Of a DNA stretch of 64,000 bases, positions 19,288 to 29,728 are shown piece after piece; position 1 is the first letter of the stretch, and each line of letters begins with the position of its first letter. The translations under genes and the position numbers were made by a program. The notes beneath the pieces are model-generated. The model worked only from the letters and a program-made list of their open reading frames with translations, did no database searches and had not been told where the DNA came from. The DNA comes from WHSW01 sp963767475 (lineage in GTDB: Bacteria > Actinomycetota > Thermoleophilia > Solirubrobacterales > 70-9), in assembly GCA_963767475.1 (NCBI GenBank), contig CAVYEI010000003.1, positions 310,001 to 374,000 on the forward strand, in the 5' to 3' direction.

Positions 19288-20439
19288 CTAAGGGTTGCCG
19301 ATCGCGGCGAGCAGCTCGGCCGCGACCCGGTCGGCGGCATCGGGCCGGGCGAGCGAGCGTGCCGCGCTCGACATCGTCGCCAGCCGCTGCGCGTCGGCGA
19401 GCAGCTCGCCCGCCAGCGCCCGCAGCCGGCCGGGATCGAGCTCGGAATCCTCGACCACGACCGCGGCCCCGTCGGCGGCCATCCACTCGGCGTTCGCATG
19501 CTGGTGGCGAGCCGCCGCGTGCGGATAGGGAACGAGGATCGACGGGCGCCCGGCGGCGGCGATCTCGAAGATCGAGCCGCCCGAGCGGGCGAGCACGAGA
19601 TCCGAGGCGGCAAGCGCATCGGCGAGCCCCGGCTCGTACTCGAGCAGGGTGTAGCGCTTGGCGTTGGGGGCGGCATCGAGCGCCGCGCGCACGTCGGCGT
19701 GATCGCGGCTGCCGCTTATGTGGAGGACGTGGAAGTCGCGCTCGCCGGCGTCGGGCCCGGCGAAGGCCTCGATCGCGGCGAGGTTGATTGAGCGGGCACC
19801 CTGGCTGCCGCCGAAGACGAGCAGACAGCGGTCGGCGGCTGCGATCCCGAAGCGGCCGCGGGCCTGGTCGCGGTCGGCGGAGAGGATCGCCGCCGGGACC
19901 GGGCGGCCGGTGACCAGGTAACGGTCGCCCTCCAGGCCCTCGATCGGGAACGCGAGGCAGACCCGGCGCGCGCGGCGGGCGAGCAGCCTGTTGGTGAGCC
20001 CGAGGTGGCGGTCGGCCTCGGTCAGCACCAGTGGCAGGCCGAGCCTGACCGCGGCGACCCCGGCCGGGCCGGCGACGTAGCCGCCACCGCCGAGCACCGC
20101 CTGGGCGCCGCGCTCGCGCAGCACCCGGCGCGCGGCGGGGACCGCGGCGCCCGCCAGGTAGACCGAGCCGGCGGCGCGAATCGGCCGGCCGCGATCGAGG
20201 CCGCGGACGCGCAGCAGGTCGATCTCATACCCCGCCGCGGGCACGACCTCGGCCTCGGGGCGATCCTCGGCGCCGAGGAACGAAACCGCCGCGCCCTCAG
20301 CTCGTAGCGCGTCGGCTACGGCCAGCGCGGGTACGACGTGCCCCGCCGTTCCGCCCGCCGCGATCACGACTACCGGCCTTTGCGGCCCTTCGGGGTGTTG
20401 AGGCTCGTGAACCACCGTCGACGACGCGCAGTCTCCCAC
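19288..20439 (-). CDS. murG: Undecaprenyl-PP-MurNAc-pentapeptide GlcNAc transferase
   Basis: Up to 383 residues. Membrane-associated GT28 enzyme making lipid II. N-terminal loop GGTAGHVVPALAVADAL and the C-terminal donor-binding segment (ARSGGSIFEIAAAGRPSILVPYP) are intact. Possible GTG starts lie at 20439, 20415 and about 20367. Even the shortest overlaps the 3' end of ftsW by about 70 bp, in a different frame. I list the longest; conserved sequence starts only at about residue 22, so 20415 is equally good. Confidence 0.92.
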   Translation of the reverse strand: MGDCASSTVVHEPQHPEGPQRPVVVIAAGGTAGHVVPALAVADALRAEGAAVSFLGAEDRPEAEVVPAAGYEIDLLRVRGLDRGRPIRAAGSVYLAGAAVPAARRVLRERGAQAVLGGGGYVAGPAGVAAVRLGLPLVLTEADRHLGLTNRLLARRARRVCLAFPIEGLEGDRYLVTGRPVPAAILSADRDQARGRFGIAAADRCLLVFGGSQGARSINLAAIEAFAGPDAGERDFHVLHISGSRDHADVRAALDAAPNAKRYTLLEYEPGLADALAASDLVLARSGGSIFEIAAAGRPSILVPYPHAAARHQHANAEWMAADGAAVVVEDSELDPGRLRALAGELLADAQRLATMSSAARSLARPDAADRVAAELLAAIGNP

Positions 20440-21589
20440 CGCCGCTCGACGGCTTGGCGGCCGACCGTGCGCTGCCGCCCCTGGAGATGTTCAACAGCAG
20501 GCCGACGGCGGCCAGCATCACCAGCATGCTGGCGTTGCCATAGGAGACGAACGGCAGCGGCACCCCGGTGAGCGGCGCGAGGCCGAAGACGGCGAGCAGG
20601 TTGACCAGCGCCTGGGTCAGGACGAGCGAAGTGAGACCGGCCGCCAGCAGCTTGCCGTAACGGTCGCGAGCCGACTGCGCGATCCGAAAGCCGGCATAGC
20701 CGAAGAGGCCGTAGAGGCCGACGAGGGCGCCGATGCCGACCATCCCCAGCTCCTCACCGACCACCGCCGCGATCATGTCGGTGTGCGCCTCCGGCAGGTA
20801 GAAGGCCTTCTGCAGGCTCTCCCCCAGGCCGACCCCGAAGAGGCCGCCCGAGCCGAGCGCGATCTTCGCCTGGATCAGCTGAAAGCCGGCGCCGCCCGGG
20901 TCGCCGCTGGGATCGAGAAAGGAGGTGATTCGCGCCACCCGGTAGGGCTCGATCATCACCGCGAGCAGGATGATCGCCCCGGCCCCGGCGGCCAGCAGAG
21001 CGATGTCGCGCAGGCGCGCGCCCGCTCCGATCAGCAGCGCCGTGATCGCGAAGCAGGTGACGAGCGCCGTTCCCAGGTCGCCGACGCCGACGACCAGCAC
21101 CCCGAGCCCGACGATCCCGAGCACCGGCATCAGCCGCCCGACCCCGCCCTTGACCACCTCCGGACGGGTCGCCAGCAGCTGCGCGGCGAACAGGACCAGC
21201 ACGATCTTCATCAGCTCCGAGGGCTGGATCTGAACCGGTCCGGCCGCGAGCCAGGCTCGTGAGCCGTTGATCTCGACCCCGACCCCGGGCAGCATCACGG
21301 CGAGGCAGAGGAGGATCGCACCCGCGAGCAGCAGCGGGGTCAGCGGCCGCAGCACCCGGACGCCCTTGCGGGCGAGCACGTGCATGACCAGGAGGCCGAT
21401 GGCGCCGAAGATCAGCGTGCGCTTGAGGTAGTAGGCGCTGTCGCCGGTCTCCCCGAGCAGTGACGTGGTCGAGCTGGCGCTGAAGACCATGACCACGCCG
21501 AAGGCGAGCAGGCAGAGGGTCGCCGTCAGCAGCAGCGAGTACTCGATCGGCTGGTGCTTTGCGGACGCACGCGCTGCCTTCGGGCTCAT
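20297..21589 (-). CDS. ftsW: Septal peptidoglycan glycosyltransferase FtsW
   Basis: 430 residues, SEDS-family polymerase with about ten membrane segments. Signature pieces: GSRAWLAAGPVQIQPSELMK, LPEAHTDMIAAVVGEELG and PFVSYGNASM (family usually PFVSYGGSS). Residues about 370-430 form a basic, Gly/Ser/Arg-rich cytoplasmic tail, and it is this tail that overlaps murG. Partner of FtsI in septal synthesis. Start ATG 21589. Confidence 0.95.
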   Translation of the reverse strand: MSPKAARASAKHQPIEYSLLLTATLCLLAFGVVMVFSASSTTSLLGETGDSAYYLKRTLIFGAIGLLVMHVLARKGVRVLRPLTPLLLAGAILLCLAVMLPGVGVEINGSRAWLAAGPVQIQPSELMKIVLVLFAAQLLATRPEVVKGGVGRLMPVLGIVGLGVLVVGVGDLGTALVTCFAITALLIGAGARLRDIALLAAGAGAIILLAVMIEPYRVARITSFLDPSGDPGGAGFQLIQAKIALGSGGLFGVGLGESLQKAFYLPEAHTDMIAAVVGEELGMVGIGALVGLYGLFGYAGFRIAQSARDRYGKLLAAGLTSLVLTQALVNLLAVFGLAPLTGVPLPFVSYGNASMLVMLAAVGLLLNISRGGSARSAAKPSSGGGRLRVVDGGSRASTPRRAAKAGSRDRGGRNGGARRTRAGRSRRATS

Positions 21590-21598
21590 CAGAGCCTG

Positions 21599-21619
21599 TT
21601 TCGCGCCCGAGGCGCGAAA
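21599..21619 (-). terminator. Strong hairpin between surface protein and ftsW
   Basis: TTTCGCGCC (21599-21607) and GGCGCGAAA (21611-21619) are a perfect 9-bp inverted repeat with a 3-base loop, in the 65-bp gap upstream of ftsW. No long T run follows on the minus strand, so it may act as an attenuator or RNA processing/stability element inside the operon and not as a full terminator. Confidence 0.45.
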
Positions 21620-21654
21620 TCATGCCTGTGACGTGCCCGGCCGAGCCGGGTTGA

Positions 21655-22242
21655 TCAGGCCACGATGCAGGCGAACGGGACGTCGGCCAGGTTGTCGTTG
21701 ATCGGGTCGTAAACCATGACTCTCCAGTGACCCGGTGCGATCGTGCTGAGCACGACGTCGGTGATCGCGAAGTCCCCGTCGCCCTGGGCCATGTCGCTGC
21801 AGACAGCGACCGCGGCGTCGGACCCGTTGAACCGGATCCTGTAGGTGCCGGTGTTGAGCCGCTCCGCCTCGACCGTACCTCCGGAGCAGTTCTCCGCGAC
21901 CGTGACGCCCGCGGTCGAGGGCGTCGCCGCCATCGCGCCCGGGTCGAAGCGTGCGCGCCCGAGCACCTTGCCGGGGGCACAGCCCGCCGAGCGCATGAAC
22001 GCCGAGGGGTCGAGGTTGCCGAGCCGCTCGGAGTTACCGGCGGTGATCGCGAAGGTTGCCTCGTCGACCGAGAGCCCCGGCGCCCGCTTGTCGATCTCCT
22101 TGTTGGCGATCTTGCGCACCTTCGTCTTGGTCAGCTTCGCCAGCGGGTCGGCGGCGATCGAGGTGCCGGCCAGGGCCAGAATGAGCGCGATCGCGGCGAC
22201 GAACATCGTCGGCGACGGCAGTCTGCGTGACGAAACTTTCAT
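21655..22242 (-). CDS. Membrane-anchored surface protein, family A paralog 3, in the dcw cluster
   Basis: 195 residues starting MKVSSRRLPSPTMFVAAIAL, with a single anchor (about 11-31), then KLTKTKVRKIANKEIDK and APGLSV as in the two gcv-operon paralogs. The exported C-terminal part has four cysteines (SAGCAPG, ENCSGG, AVCSDM, FACIVA), which could form two disulfides. ATG 22242 shares its A with the murD stop (TGATG), so it is coupled to murD. A cell-wall setting suits a surface protein, but its role is unknown. Confidence 0.78.
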   Translation of the reverse strand: MKVSSRRLPSPTMFVAAIALILALAGTSIAADPLAKLTKTKVRKIANKEIDKRAPGLSVDEATFAITAGNSERLGNLDPSAFMRSAGCAPGKVLGRARFDPGAMAATPSTAGVTVAENCSGGTVEAERLNTGTYRIRFNGSDAAVAVCSDMAQGDGDFAITDVVLSTIAPGHWRVMVYDPINDNLADVPFACIVA

Positions 22243-23621
22243 CAGTCGTTCTCCTTGGTTGTCAACTCGGTGGCCAGGGTGCGGAAGTGTTCGCCTCGCT
22301 GCTCGAAGTCGGCATAGGCGTCGAAGCTGGCGCAGGCCGGCGCCAGCAGGACGACCTCGCCCGCGGAGGCGTCGGCGGCGGCGGCGCGAACGGCCTCGGC
22401 CAGGCCGTCGCAGCGGCGGTGCGAGACACCGGCAGCCCAGGCCGCCGCCAGGTCGTGCTCGATCCGGTCCGCCGCCTCGCCGATCAGATAGCAGCCGCTG
22501 CAGCGCTCGGCGACCGGCTCGGCGAGCTCGCCGAATCCCTCGCCCTTGAGCGAGCCGCCGAGGATCGCTCGCACTCCGCCGTCGAACGAGCGCAGCGCCG
22601 CCGCCGCGGCGGCGACGTTGGTCGCCTTCGAGTCGTTGACATAGAGCACCCCGCCGGCCTCGCCGACCGGCTCCAGCCGGTGGGGGACGCCGCGGAAGCT
22701 GCGCAGGCCATCGGCGAGGGCACCGCGCTCGATCCCCATCGCCGCGGCCGCGGCGGCCGCGGCGGCCGCGTTGGCGGCGTTGTGGGCGCCGAGAAGCTGG
22801 AGCTCGTCGAGCCGCAGCAGGGGCTCGCCCCAGAGCTCGAGCAGCCCGTCCGCGACCACGGCCTGGCAGTCGTCGCCGATCGCCGGTTCGGTGCAGAACG
22901 CCAGCCGGCGCCCGCAGCCACCGAGGTCGACGCCGGCGAGCGCCGGGTCGGAGCCGTTGTAGACGCAGACGTCGTCGTTCGCCTGCCTGGCGAAGATCTT
23001 CAGCTTCGCCTCCAGGTAGGCCTCGAGGCTGCCGTGGCGATCGATGTGGTCGGGGGTGACGTTGAGCAGCACCCCGCACTCGGGCGCGAACGCGTCCGTG
23101 TCCTCGAGCTGAAAGCTGGAGGCCTCGCAGACCACGGTCGCCTCCGGATCGATCTCGCCGACCAGCGAGGCGAGCGGCCTGCCGACGTTGCCGGCGACGG
23201 CCACCGGCTCCCCGGCGGTGCGCCAGACGTGGCCGAGGAGCTCGGCGACGGTGGTCTTGCCGTTGGTCCCGGTGACCGCGAGGACGCGGTTCGGCAACAG
23301 ACGCCAGGCGAGCTCGAGCTCACCGATCACCGGCAAGCCCCGCTCGCGGGCGGCGGCGATCGCCGGCGCGGTGTCCGGGACGCCGGGGCTCTTGACCACA
23401 CATCGCACGCGCTCCACCGCTTGGGTTCCGTTCCCATCGAGGATCGTTTCGACGCCCGCCCCCTGTAGGCCTGCCGCGCCCTCGGGCGAGCCCGTGTCGA
23501 CGCCGATCACCTGCTCGCCGCGCTCGGCGAGCAGGCGAGCCGCCGCCTGGCCGGAGCGCGCCAGGCCGACGACCAGAAACGGGCCAGCCGGCAACGGGGG
23601 TCGGGGCTTGGCAGCGGGCAT
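22242..23621 (-). CDS. murD: UDP-N-acetylmuramoylalanine--D-glutamate ligase
   Basis: 459 residues. Adds D-Glu in peptidoglycan precursor synthesis. Visible: VVGLARSGQAAARLL, AVTGTNGKTTVAELLGH (ATP loop), EASSFQLE and YVNDSKATN, all MurD-typical. ATG 23621 chosen because conserved sequence starts within 15 residues; an in-frame extension to 23858 is antisense to the next gene. Because plus-strand genes intervene between mraY and murD, murD must start its own transcript. Confidence 0.95.
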   Translation of the reverse strand: MPAAKPRPPLPAGPFLVVGLARSGQAAARLLAERGEQVIGVDTGSPEGAAGLQGAGVETILDGNGTQAVERVRCVVKSPGVPDTAPAIAAARERGLPVIGELELAWRLLPNRVLAVTGTNGKTTVAELLGHVWRTAGEPVAVAGNVGRPLASLVGEIDPEATVVCEASSFQLEDTDAFAPECGVLLNVTPDHIDRHGSLEAYLEAKLKIFARQANDDVCVYNGSDPALAGVDLGGCGRRLAFCTEPAIGDDCQAVVADGLLELWGEPLLRLDELQLLGAHNAANAAAAAAAAAAMGIERGALADGLRSFRGVPHRLEPVGEAGGVLYVNDSKATNVAAAAAALRSFDGGVRAILGGSLKGEGFGELAEPVAERCSGCYLIGEAADRIEHDLAAAWAAGVSHRRCDGLAEAVRAAAADASAGEVVLLAPACASFDAYADFEQRGEHFRTLATELTTKEND

Positions 23622-23664
23622 GTGAGTAGTTTCGCTTCGGGCGTCCCCGCTACCTTCCCAGGGG

Positions 23665-24099
23665 ATGACCGAGCGCGAGGATTCGAAGCTCAAGCGCGCC
23701 TCGGGCACGACCGGGCGCTTCGTGCTCGAGATCGCCGCCGCGATCGTCATCGGCGCCGGCGTGCCCCTGTTCTGGATCTGGGTCGGCTCGCAGATCCAGG
23801 GCTCTCGCGGCGCCCAGCACGTCGAGGGCTCGACCGCGGCGATCCTCTTCGTCGGCATCCTCGCCAGCTACGCGATCATCCTCATGATCGCCGGGGCGAT
23901 CCAGGCTCGTGGCGAGGCGCAGGAGGAGCGAGCGCCGGTTCGCTACCCCTGGAACCGCAGCATGCGCGACGAGCCCTACAAACCCGGGACCGGGAAGCTG
24001 AGCCCGGTCGAGGCCGTCTTCGTCGGCACCGCGATCGTCGCCTCGATCGGGATGCTGATCTGGTTCTTCGCCTTCGCCGGCTCGCCGCTGCCGAGCTAG
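23665..24099 (+). CDS. Small integral membrane protein, unknown function
   Basis: 144 residues with three predicted membrane segments (about 20-42, 59-80, 115-138) and a charged loop containing VRYPWNRSMRDEPYKPG. No family recognised. ATG 23665 with AGGGG immediately upstream. It starts a plus-strand trio inserted between mraY and murD, opposite to the division genes, 43 bp from the murD start. Confidence 0.65.
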   Translation: MTEREDSKLKRASGTTGRFVLEIAAAIVIGAGVPLFWIWVGSQIQGSRGAQHVEGSTAAILFVGILASYAIILMIAGAIQARGEAQEERAPVRYPWNRSMRDEPYKPGTGKLSPVEAVFVGTAIVASIGMLIWFFAFAGSPLPS

Positions 24100-24101
24100 G
24101 C

Positions 24102-24506
24102 GTGTTCGAGACAAACCACAGCGCGAAGGCGAGCGTCCCGGCGAGCGCGGTCTGGGCCCGCTGGGCCAACCCGTCGCGCTGGCCCGAGTGGGACAAGCGC
24201 GTCCAGGACGCGGAGGCCGACGGCGAGCTCGCCGAGGGATCGGGGGTGCGGGTGAAGCTGCGCAAGGGCGGCACTGTGCGCCAGCGGGTCACCGCGCTTG
24301 AGCCGGGCCGGCGGCTGGTGACCGAGTACCCGCTTCCCGGCGCCCGGGTCGGGCACGAGCACTCGGTCGAGCAGCGTGGTCCGAGCGTCGAGGTAACCCA
24401 CCGCCTCTACGTCGACGGGCCGCTCTGGGCCTTCTGGGCGCTGATGCTGGGCCGCAAGCGGCTGCGCGAGGCGGCCGACGCGTTCACCGACTCGAAAGCG
24501 GGCTGA
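24102..24506 (+). CDS. SRPBCC-family (polyketide cyclase/START-like) protein
   Basis: 134 residues. Starts FETNHSAKASVPASAVWARWANPSRWPEWD, the usual first strand and helix of SRPBCC proteins. It continues with VRVKLRKGGTVRQRVTALEPGRRL and ends in a long C-terminal helix. These helix-grip folds bind lipophilic ligands; some are cyclases or co-chaperones. The GTG start is 2 bp after the upstream stop, so it is coupled to the membrane-protein gene. Ligand unknown. Confidence 0.75.
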   Translation: MFETNHSAKASVPASAVWARWANPSRWPEWDKRVQDAEADGELAEGSGVRVKLRKGGTVRQRVTALEPGRRLVTEYPLPGARVGHEHSVEQRGPSVEVTHRLYVDGPLWAFWALMLGRKRLREAADAFTDSKAG

Positions 24507-24518
24507 GATACTCGCGCC

Positions 24519-25397
24519 GTGAGGCGGGTCTCATTCACGGTGGCGCTGGTCACCCTGCTGCTCGCGGCTCCCGCCGCTTCAGCGCCACGGTTCGCGGGCG
24601 AGGTGGAGATCGGCGGCGACCGCGGCCTCTACCTCGAGTGCGAGGGCAAAGGGTCCCCGACCGTGCTGCTCGAGGCGGGACTGCGCAGCCGCGGCGACTA
24701 CTGGAGCGTGAAGCTGGATCCGGATCAGCCGGTCACCGTGTTCGAGCAGGTCTCGGAGCTGACCCGCGTTTGCGAGTACGACCGGCCCGGAACCACGCTC
24801 GGCACGGACGAGTTCAGCCGCAGCACCCCGGTCGCCCAGCCTCGCACCGCGGCGGACGCGGTTGATGACCTGCGGGCGCTGCTGCGGGCGGGACCGATCG
24901 AGGGCCCGGTGGTACTCGTCGGTCACTCGACCGGAGGGCTGATCGTGCGCATGTACGCCAGCCGGTACCCGCGCCGGGTCACCGGGCTGGTTCAAGTCGA
25001 GGCCTTGAACGAGTGGATCAAGCCGCGGATGACGCCAACCAACTGGGCCGCCTTCGATTCCCTGAACGTGCTTCCACCCCCGGGGCTCGAGGACTACGCC
25101 GATCTCGAGACGATCGACTTCGACGCCAGCTTCGAGCAGATGAGAACACTCAAGCGGCGCGCGCCGCTCGACCACGGGCTCCCCTACGCCGTCGTCTCCC
25201 GCGCTCTGCCGCTCACCTACCCGGCCGAGCTCGGCACGGAGTTCGCGCTCGATGCCGAGAGCGCCTGGAGCTTCGGCCAGGACAAGCTCGCCGGCCTGCT
25301 GCCGAGCGCTCTGCACCTGCTCGCCCAGCGCAGCAGCCACTACGTGATGTTCGATCAGCCCCGGATCGTGATCAAGGCGATCAAGCGGGTCCTCTAG
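24519..25397 (+). CDS. Secreted alpha/beta hydrolase
   Basis: 292 residues. A signal peptide (about 1-21, ending AASA) is followed by an alpha/beta-hydrolase fold. The nucleophile elbow is GHSTGG (about residue 132), and a candidate catalytic histidine is in SSHYVMFDQP near the C-terminus. GTG 24519, 12 bp after the SRPBCC gene. The last four bases (CTAG) contain both its TAG stop and that of mraY. Substrate unknown; esterase or lipase activity is likely. Confidence 0.82.
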   Translation: MRRVSFTVALVTLLLAAPAASAPRFAGEVEIGGDRGLYLECEGKGSPTVLLEAGLRSRGDYWSVKLDPDQPVTVFEQVSELTRVCEYDRPGTTLGTDEFSRSTPVAQPRTAADAVDDLRALLRAGPIEGPVVLVGHSTGGLIVRMYASRYPRRVTGLVQVEALNEWIKPRMTPTNWAAFDSLNVLPPPGLEDYADLETIDFDASFEQMRTLKRRAPLDHGLPYAVVSRALPLTYPAELGTEFALDAESAWSFGQDKLAGLLPSALHLLAQRSSHYVMFDQPRIVIKAIKRVL

Positions 25398-26416
25398 GAC
25401 CCGATCGAGTTCTGGTAGAGCACGTAGCCGATCCCACTGCAGACCGCCGCGACGATCCAGAAGCGCAGCATGATCTTGGTCTCCGACCAGGCGAGCAGCT
25501 CGAAGTGGTGGTGCACCGGGGCCATCAGCAGCACCCGGCGACGGAACATCTTGAAGCTAATCACCTGGATCGCGACCGAGAGCGCCTCGATCACGAAGAT
25601 CCCGCCGAGGATGATCAGCAGCACCTCGGTCTGCGTCATCACGGCGAAGGCGCCAATCGCGCCTCCCAACCCGAGCGAGCCCGTGTCGCCCATGAAGATC
25701 GAAGCCGGGAAGGCGTTGAACCACAGAAAGCCGATCGAGGCGCCGACGAAGCAGCCGGCGAGCAGCGCCAGGTCGGCCTGCCCGTTGGTGATCGTGATCG
25801 CCATATAGGCGAGCAGCACGATCGCGCAGGAGCCGGCGGCGAGGCCGTCGAGGCCGTCGGTGAGGTTGACGGCGTTCGACGCCCCGGCGATGACTAGGAA
25901 GACGAAGAACAGGTACGGGACCGGCCCCAGGTAGATCTCGGTGTCGAGGACCGGAATCTCGAGCACCGGGTCGATGCCGAGCTGATCGTATGCGACCCAC
26001 CAGAGCCCGAGCGCCAGGGCGATCTGGCCGAGCAGCTTGTAGCGCGCCGAGAGCCCGAGCGAGCGGCGCTTGGAGATCTTCGTGAAGTCGTCGGCAAAGC
26101 CGAGCACGGCGCACCCCATCGCGACCCCGAAGACGGCGAGGCTGGCGGTGTCGCGGTCGGAGAGCACCAGGTAGGGCACGGCGATCGCCAGGAACAGGAT
26201 CAGGCCGCCCATCGTCGGCGTGCCGGCCTTCGCGTGGTGTCCCTCCGGCCCCTCCTCGCGGATCTGCTGGCCGAACTCGCGCACGCGCAGGAAGTCGATG
26301 AACTTCGGCCCGAGGAAGATCGTGATCAGCATCGCCGCCATCCCGGCGATCAGCACCTCGCCGCGGTCGATCGCGGTCGCGGCGATCTCGCCGATCTCCA
26401 CCTGGGCCGCGGTCAT
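25394..26416 (-). CDS. mraY: Phospho-N-acetylmuramoyl-pentapeptide transferase
   Basis: 340 residues, about ten membrane segments. Makes lipid I on undecaprenyl phosphate. Diagnostic motifs: HHAKAGTPTMGG, the aspartates in GFADDFTKI and NLTDGLDGL, MGDTGSLGLGG, and MAPVHHHFELLAWSE. ATG 26416 overlaps the murF stop (ATGA). Convergent with the hydrolase gene, sharing CTAG. Confidence 0.97.
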   Translation of the reverse strand: MTAAQVEIGEIAATAIDRGEVLIAGMAAMLITIFLGPKFIDFLRVREFGQQIREEGPEGHHAKAGTPTMGGLILFLAIAVPYLVLSDRDTASLAVFGVAMGCAVLGFADDFTKISKRRSLGLSARYKLLGQIALALGLWWVAYDQLGIDPVLEIPVLDTEIYLGPVPYLFFVFLVIAGASNAVNLTDGLDGLAAGSCAIVLLAYMAITITNGQADLALLAGCFVGASIGFLWFNAFPASIFMGDTGSLGLGGAIGAFAVMTQTEVLLIILGGIFVIEALSVAIQVISFKMFRRRVLLMAPVHHHFELLAWSETKIMLRFWIVAAVCSGIGYVLYQNSIGS

Positions 26417-27767
26417 CCGCCGTCGCCGACAGCGCGCAGCAGTTCGGCGGTGAACGCCTCGAGGCCGACCGAGCGCGAGCCCTTGACCAGCAGCGCGTCG
26501 CCGGGGCCGAGCAGTCCGGCGACCAGCGCGGCCGCCTGCTCGGGATCCGCCGACCACTGATCGGCGCCGTACTCACGGGCGAGCTCGCCGACGCCGACGA
26601 TCGTCTCGATCCCGAGCTCGCGGGCGTGGGCAGCCGCCTCGCGGTGATAGCGAGGGCCCTCCGGGCCGAGCTCCCCCATGCCGCCGAGCACCGCGATCCG
26701 CCGGCCCTCGGCGTCGAGCGACGCGAGGTGGTCGAGCGCCGCCTGCATCGAGATCGGGTTGGCGTTGTAGCAATCGTTCACGAGCACGGCGCCTGCGGGA
26801 AGGTGGACCAGCTCACCCCGCAGCCGCGAGAAGGATATGTCCGACACCCGACGGGCCATCTGCTCGACCGATGTGCCGGCCGCGACGCCGATCGCCACCG
26901 CGCAGGCCGTGTTGGCGAGGTTGTGGGCCTCGGCGAACGGAAGCTCGAACTCGGCCTCGCCGCTCGGGGTGACGATCGTCGCTCGCTGGCCGTCGCCGCT
27001 GCGCTCCGCCTCTCGTACGAACACGTCGCCCCCGGGGCCGAAGGTGAGCGTCTGCAGATGGTCGGCGAGATGCGGCTCGAGCGCCTCGGCATCGGCGGGG
27101 ATCACCGCTCGCCCCTGATCGGGAAGTCCGCCGAGGATCTCGGCCTTGGCCTTCGCGATCGCCTCCACCGTCCCCAGCAGCTCGAGGTGGACGGGGCCGA
27201 CGTTGGTGATCGCGGCGATGTCCGGCTCGGCGATCTCGCAGAGCTCGGCGATCTGGCCGATCCCCCGCATCGCCATCTCCAAGACCAGGGTCTCCGTCTG
27301 CGCCGGTGCCGCCAGGATCGTCAGCGGCAGGCCGATCTCGGTGTTGAAGTTCTCGGGACTGGCGTGGACGCGGCCCGGCAGCAGCGCCCGGGTGATGTCC
27401 TTGACCGAGGTCTTGCCGGTCGAGCCGGTGATCCCGATCACGCGGCAATCGAGCTCGCGCCGCCACGCCCGTGCCAGGCGCTGGAGCGCGAGCAGGGGGT
27501 CGGCGGCGGCGAACACCCAGCCACTCGACTCGGTCGCGGCGGCTGCGGCCGCGTGCGCCGGTGCGACGACGACTCCCCAGGCGCCCGCCGCGAGCGTCGC
27601 CGCCGCGTGCTCGCCACCGTCGGCCCGCCCCCCGCGGAGGCCGAAGAAGAGGTCGCCGGGCTCCACCTCCCGGGAGTCGATCGCGGCCTTCTCGGGCTGC
27701 CCGGCCGATCCCTCGCGCACGACCTCGCCGCCGGCCTCGGCGGCGATCCGCTCCGCGGCGATCGCGA

Positions 27768-27771
<4 letters not shown>
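26413..27771 (-). CDS. murF: UDP-MurNAc-tripeptide--D-Ala-D-Ala ligase
   Basis: 452 residues. ATP loop GITGSTGKTSVKD, EMAMRGIGQIAELCEIA, TNVGPVHLELLG and NDCYNANPISM are MurF features. GTG 27771 overlaps the murE stop (GTGA). Completes the pentapeptide. No defects seen. Confidence 0.96.
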
Positions 27772-29252
<1,481 letters not shown>

Positions 29253-29308
29253 CGCAGCGATTCTAGGAGTGCGGGCGGAGCGCCAGCGGGCTAGGCTCGC
29301 GAGACGCC

Positions 29309-29728
29309 ATGGCCCGCCGTTTTCTCAGCGCCATCGTGCTCGCCGCCGCCGTTGGGCTGCTGGCGCCGGGGGCGGCGGCCGCCTGCAGCTGCGTGCCGCT
29401 GTCGCCAGAGCGCGTGCGCGAGGCGGACGCGGCGGTGATCGCGAAGCTGAAGCGCGTGCGCACCGACGACTCCGGGGTCGAGGGCACGTTCGTCTACCGG
29501 GTGCAGCGCGCGCTCGTCGGCGAGCGCTTGGAGCAGGGCGACCGGTTCCGAGTCGAGAGCCACCTCGGCAGCGCCGCCTGCGGGCTGTCGCAGGCTCCGC
29601 GCGGTTACGGACTCGTGCTCGACCGCCACCGCGGACGCTGGGTCTCCTCGCTGTGCTCGGAGACGACGCCCGAGGGGCTGCGGGCGCTCGTTCGCGGGCA
29701 GCGGCCGCGGTCGGGCGACTACTGCTGA
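29309..29728 (+). CDS. Small secreted Cys-rich protein, TIMP/NTR-like N-terminus
   Basis: 139 residues. A signal peptide (about 1-24) ends at A-A-A. The mature chain begins ACSCVPLSPE, the Cys-x-Cys start seen in netrin/TIMP-like domains, and includes GTFVYRVQRAL and later cysteines at SAACGL, SSLCSE and the last residue. A five-strand NTR-like barrel is a fair guess. It lies opposite to the division genes between murE and ftsI, overlapping the ftsI 3' end by ten bases. It might act at the wall outside the cell; no function is assigned. Confidence 0.65.
   Translation: MARRFLSAIVLAAAVGLLAPGAAAACSCVPLSPERVREADAAVIAKLKRVRTDDSGVEGTFVYRVQRALVGERLEQGDRFRVESHLGSAACGLSQAPRGYGLVLDRHRGRWVSSLCSETTPEGLRALVRGQRPRSGDYC

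Noticed and set aside
25394..25397. Shared CTAG stop of convergent genes (also 48670-48673) as a regulatory signal
   Set aside because: CTAG contains TAG on both strands, so two convergent genes can share it by simple compaction; no further signal is needed.
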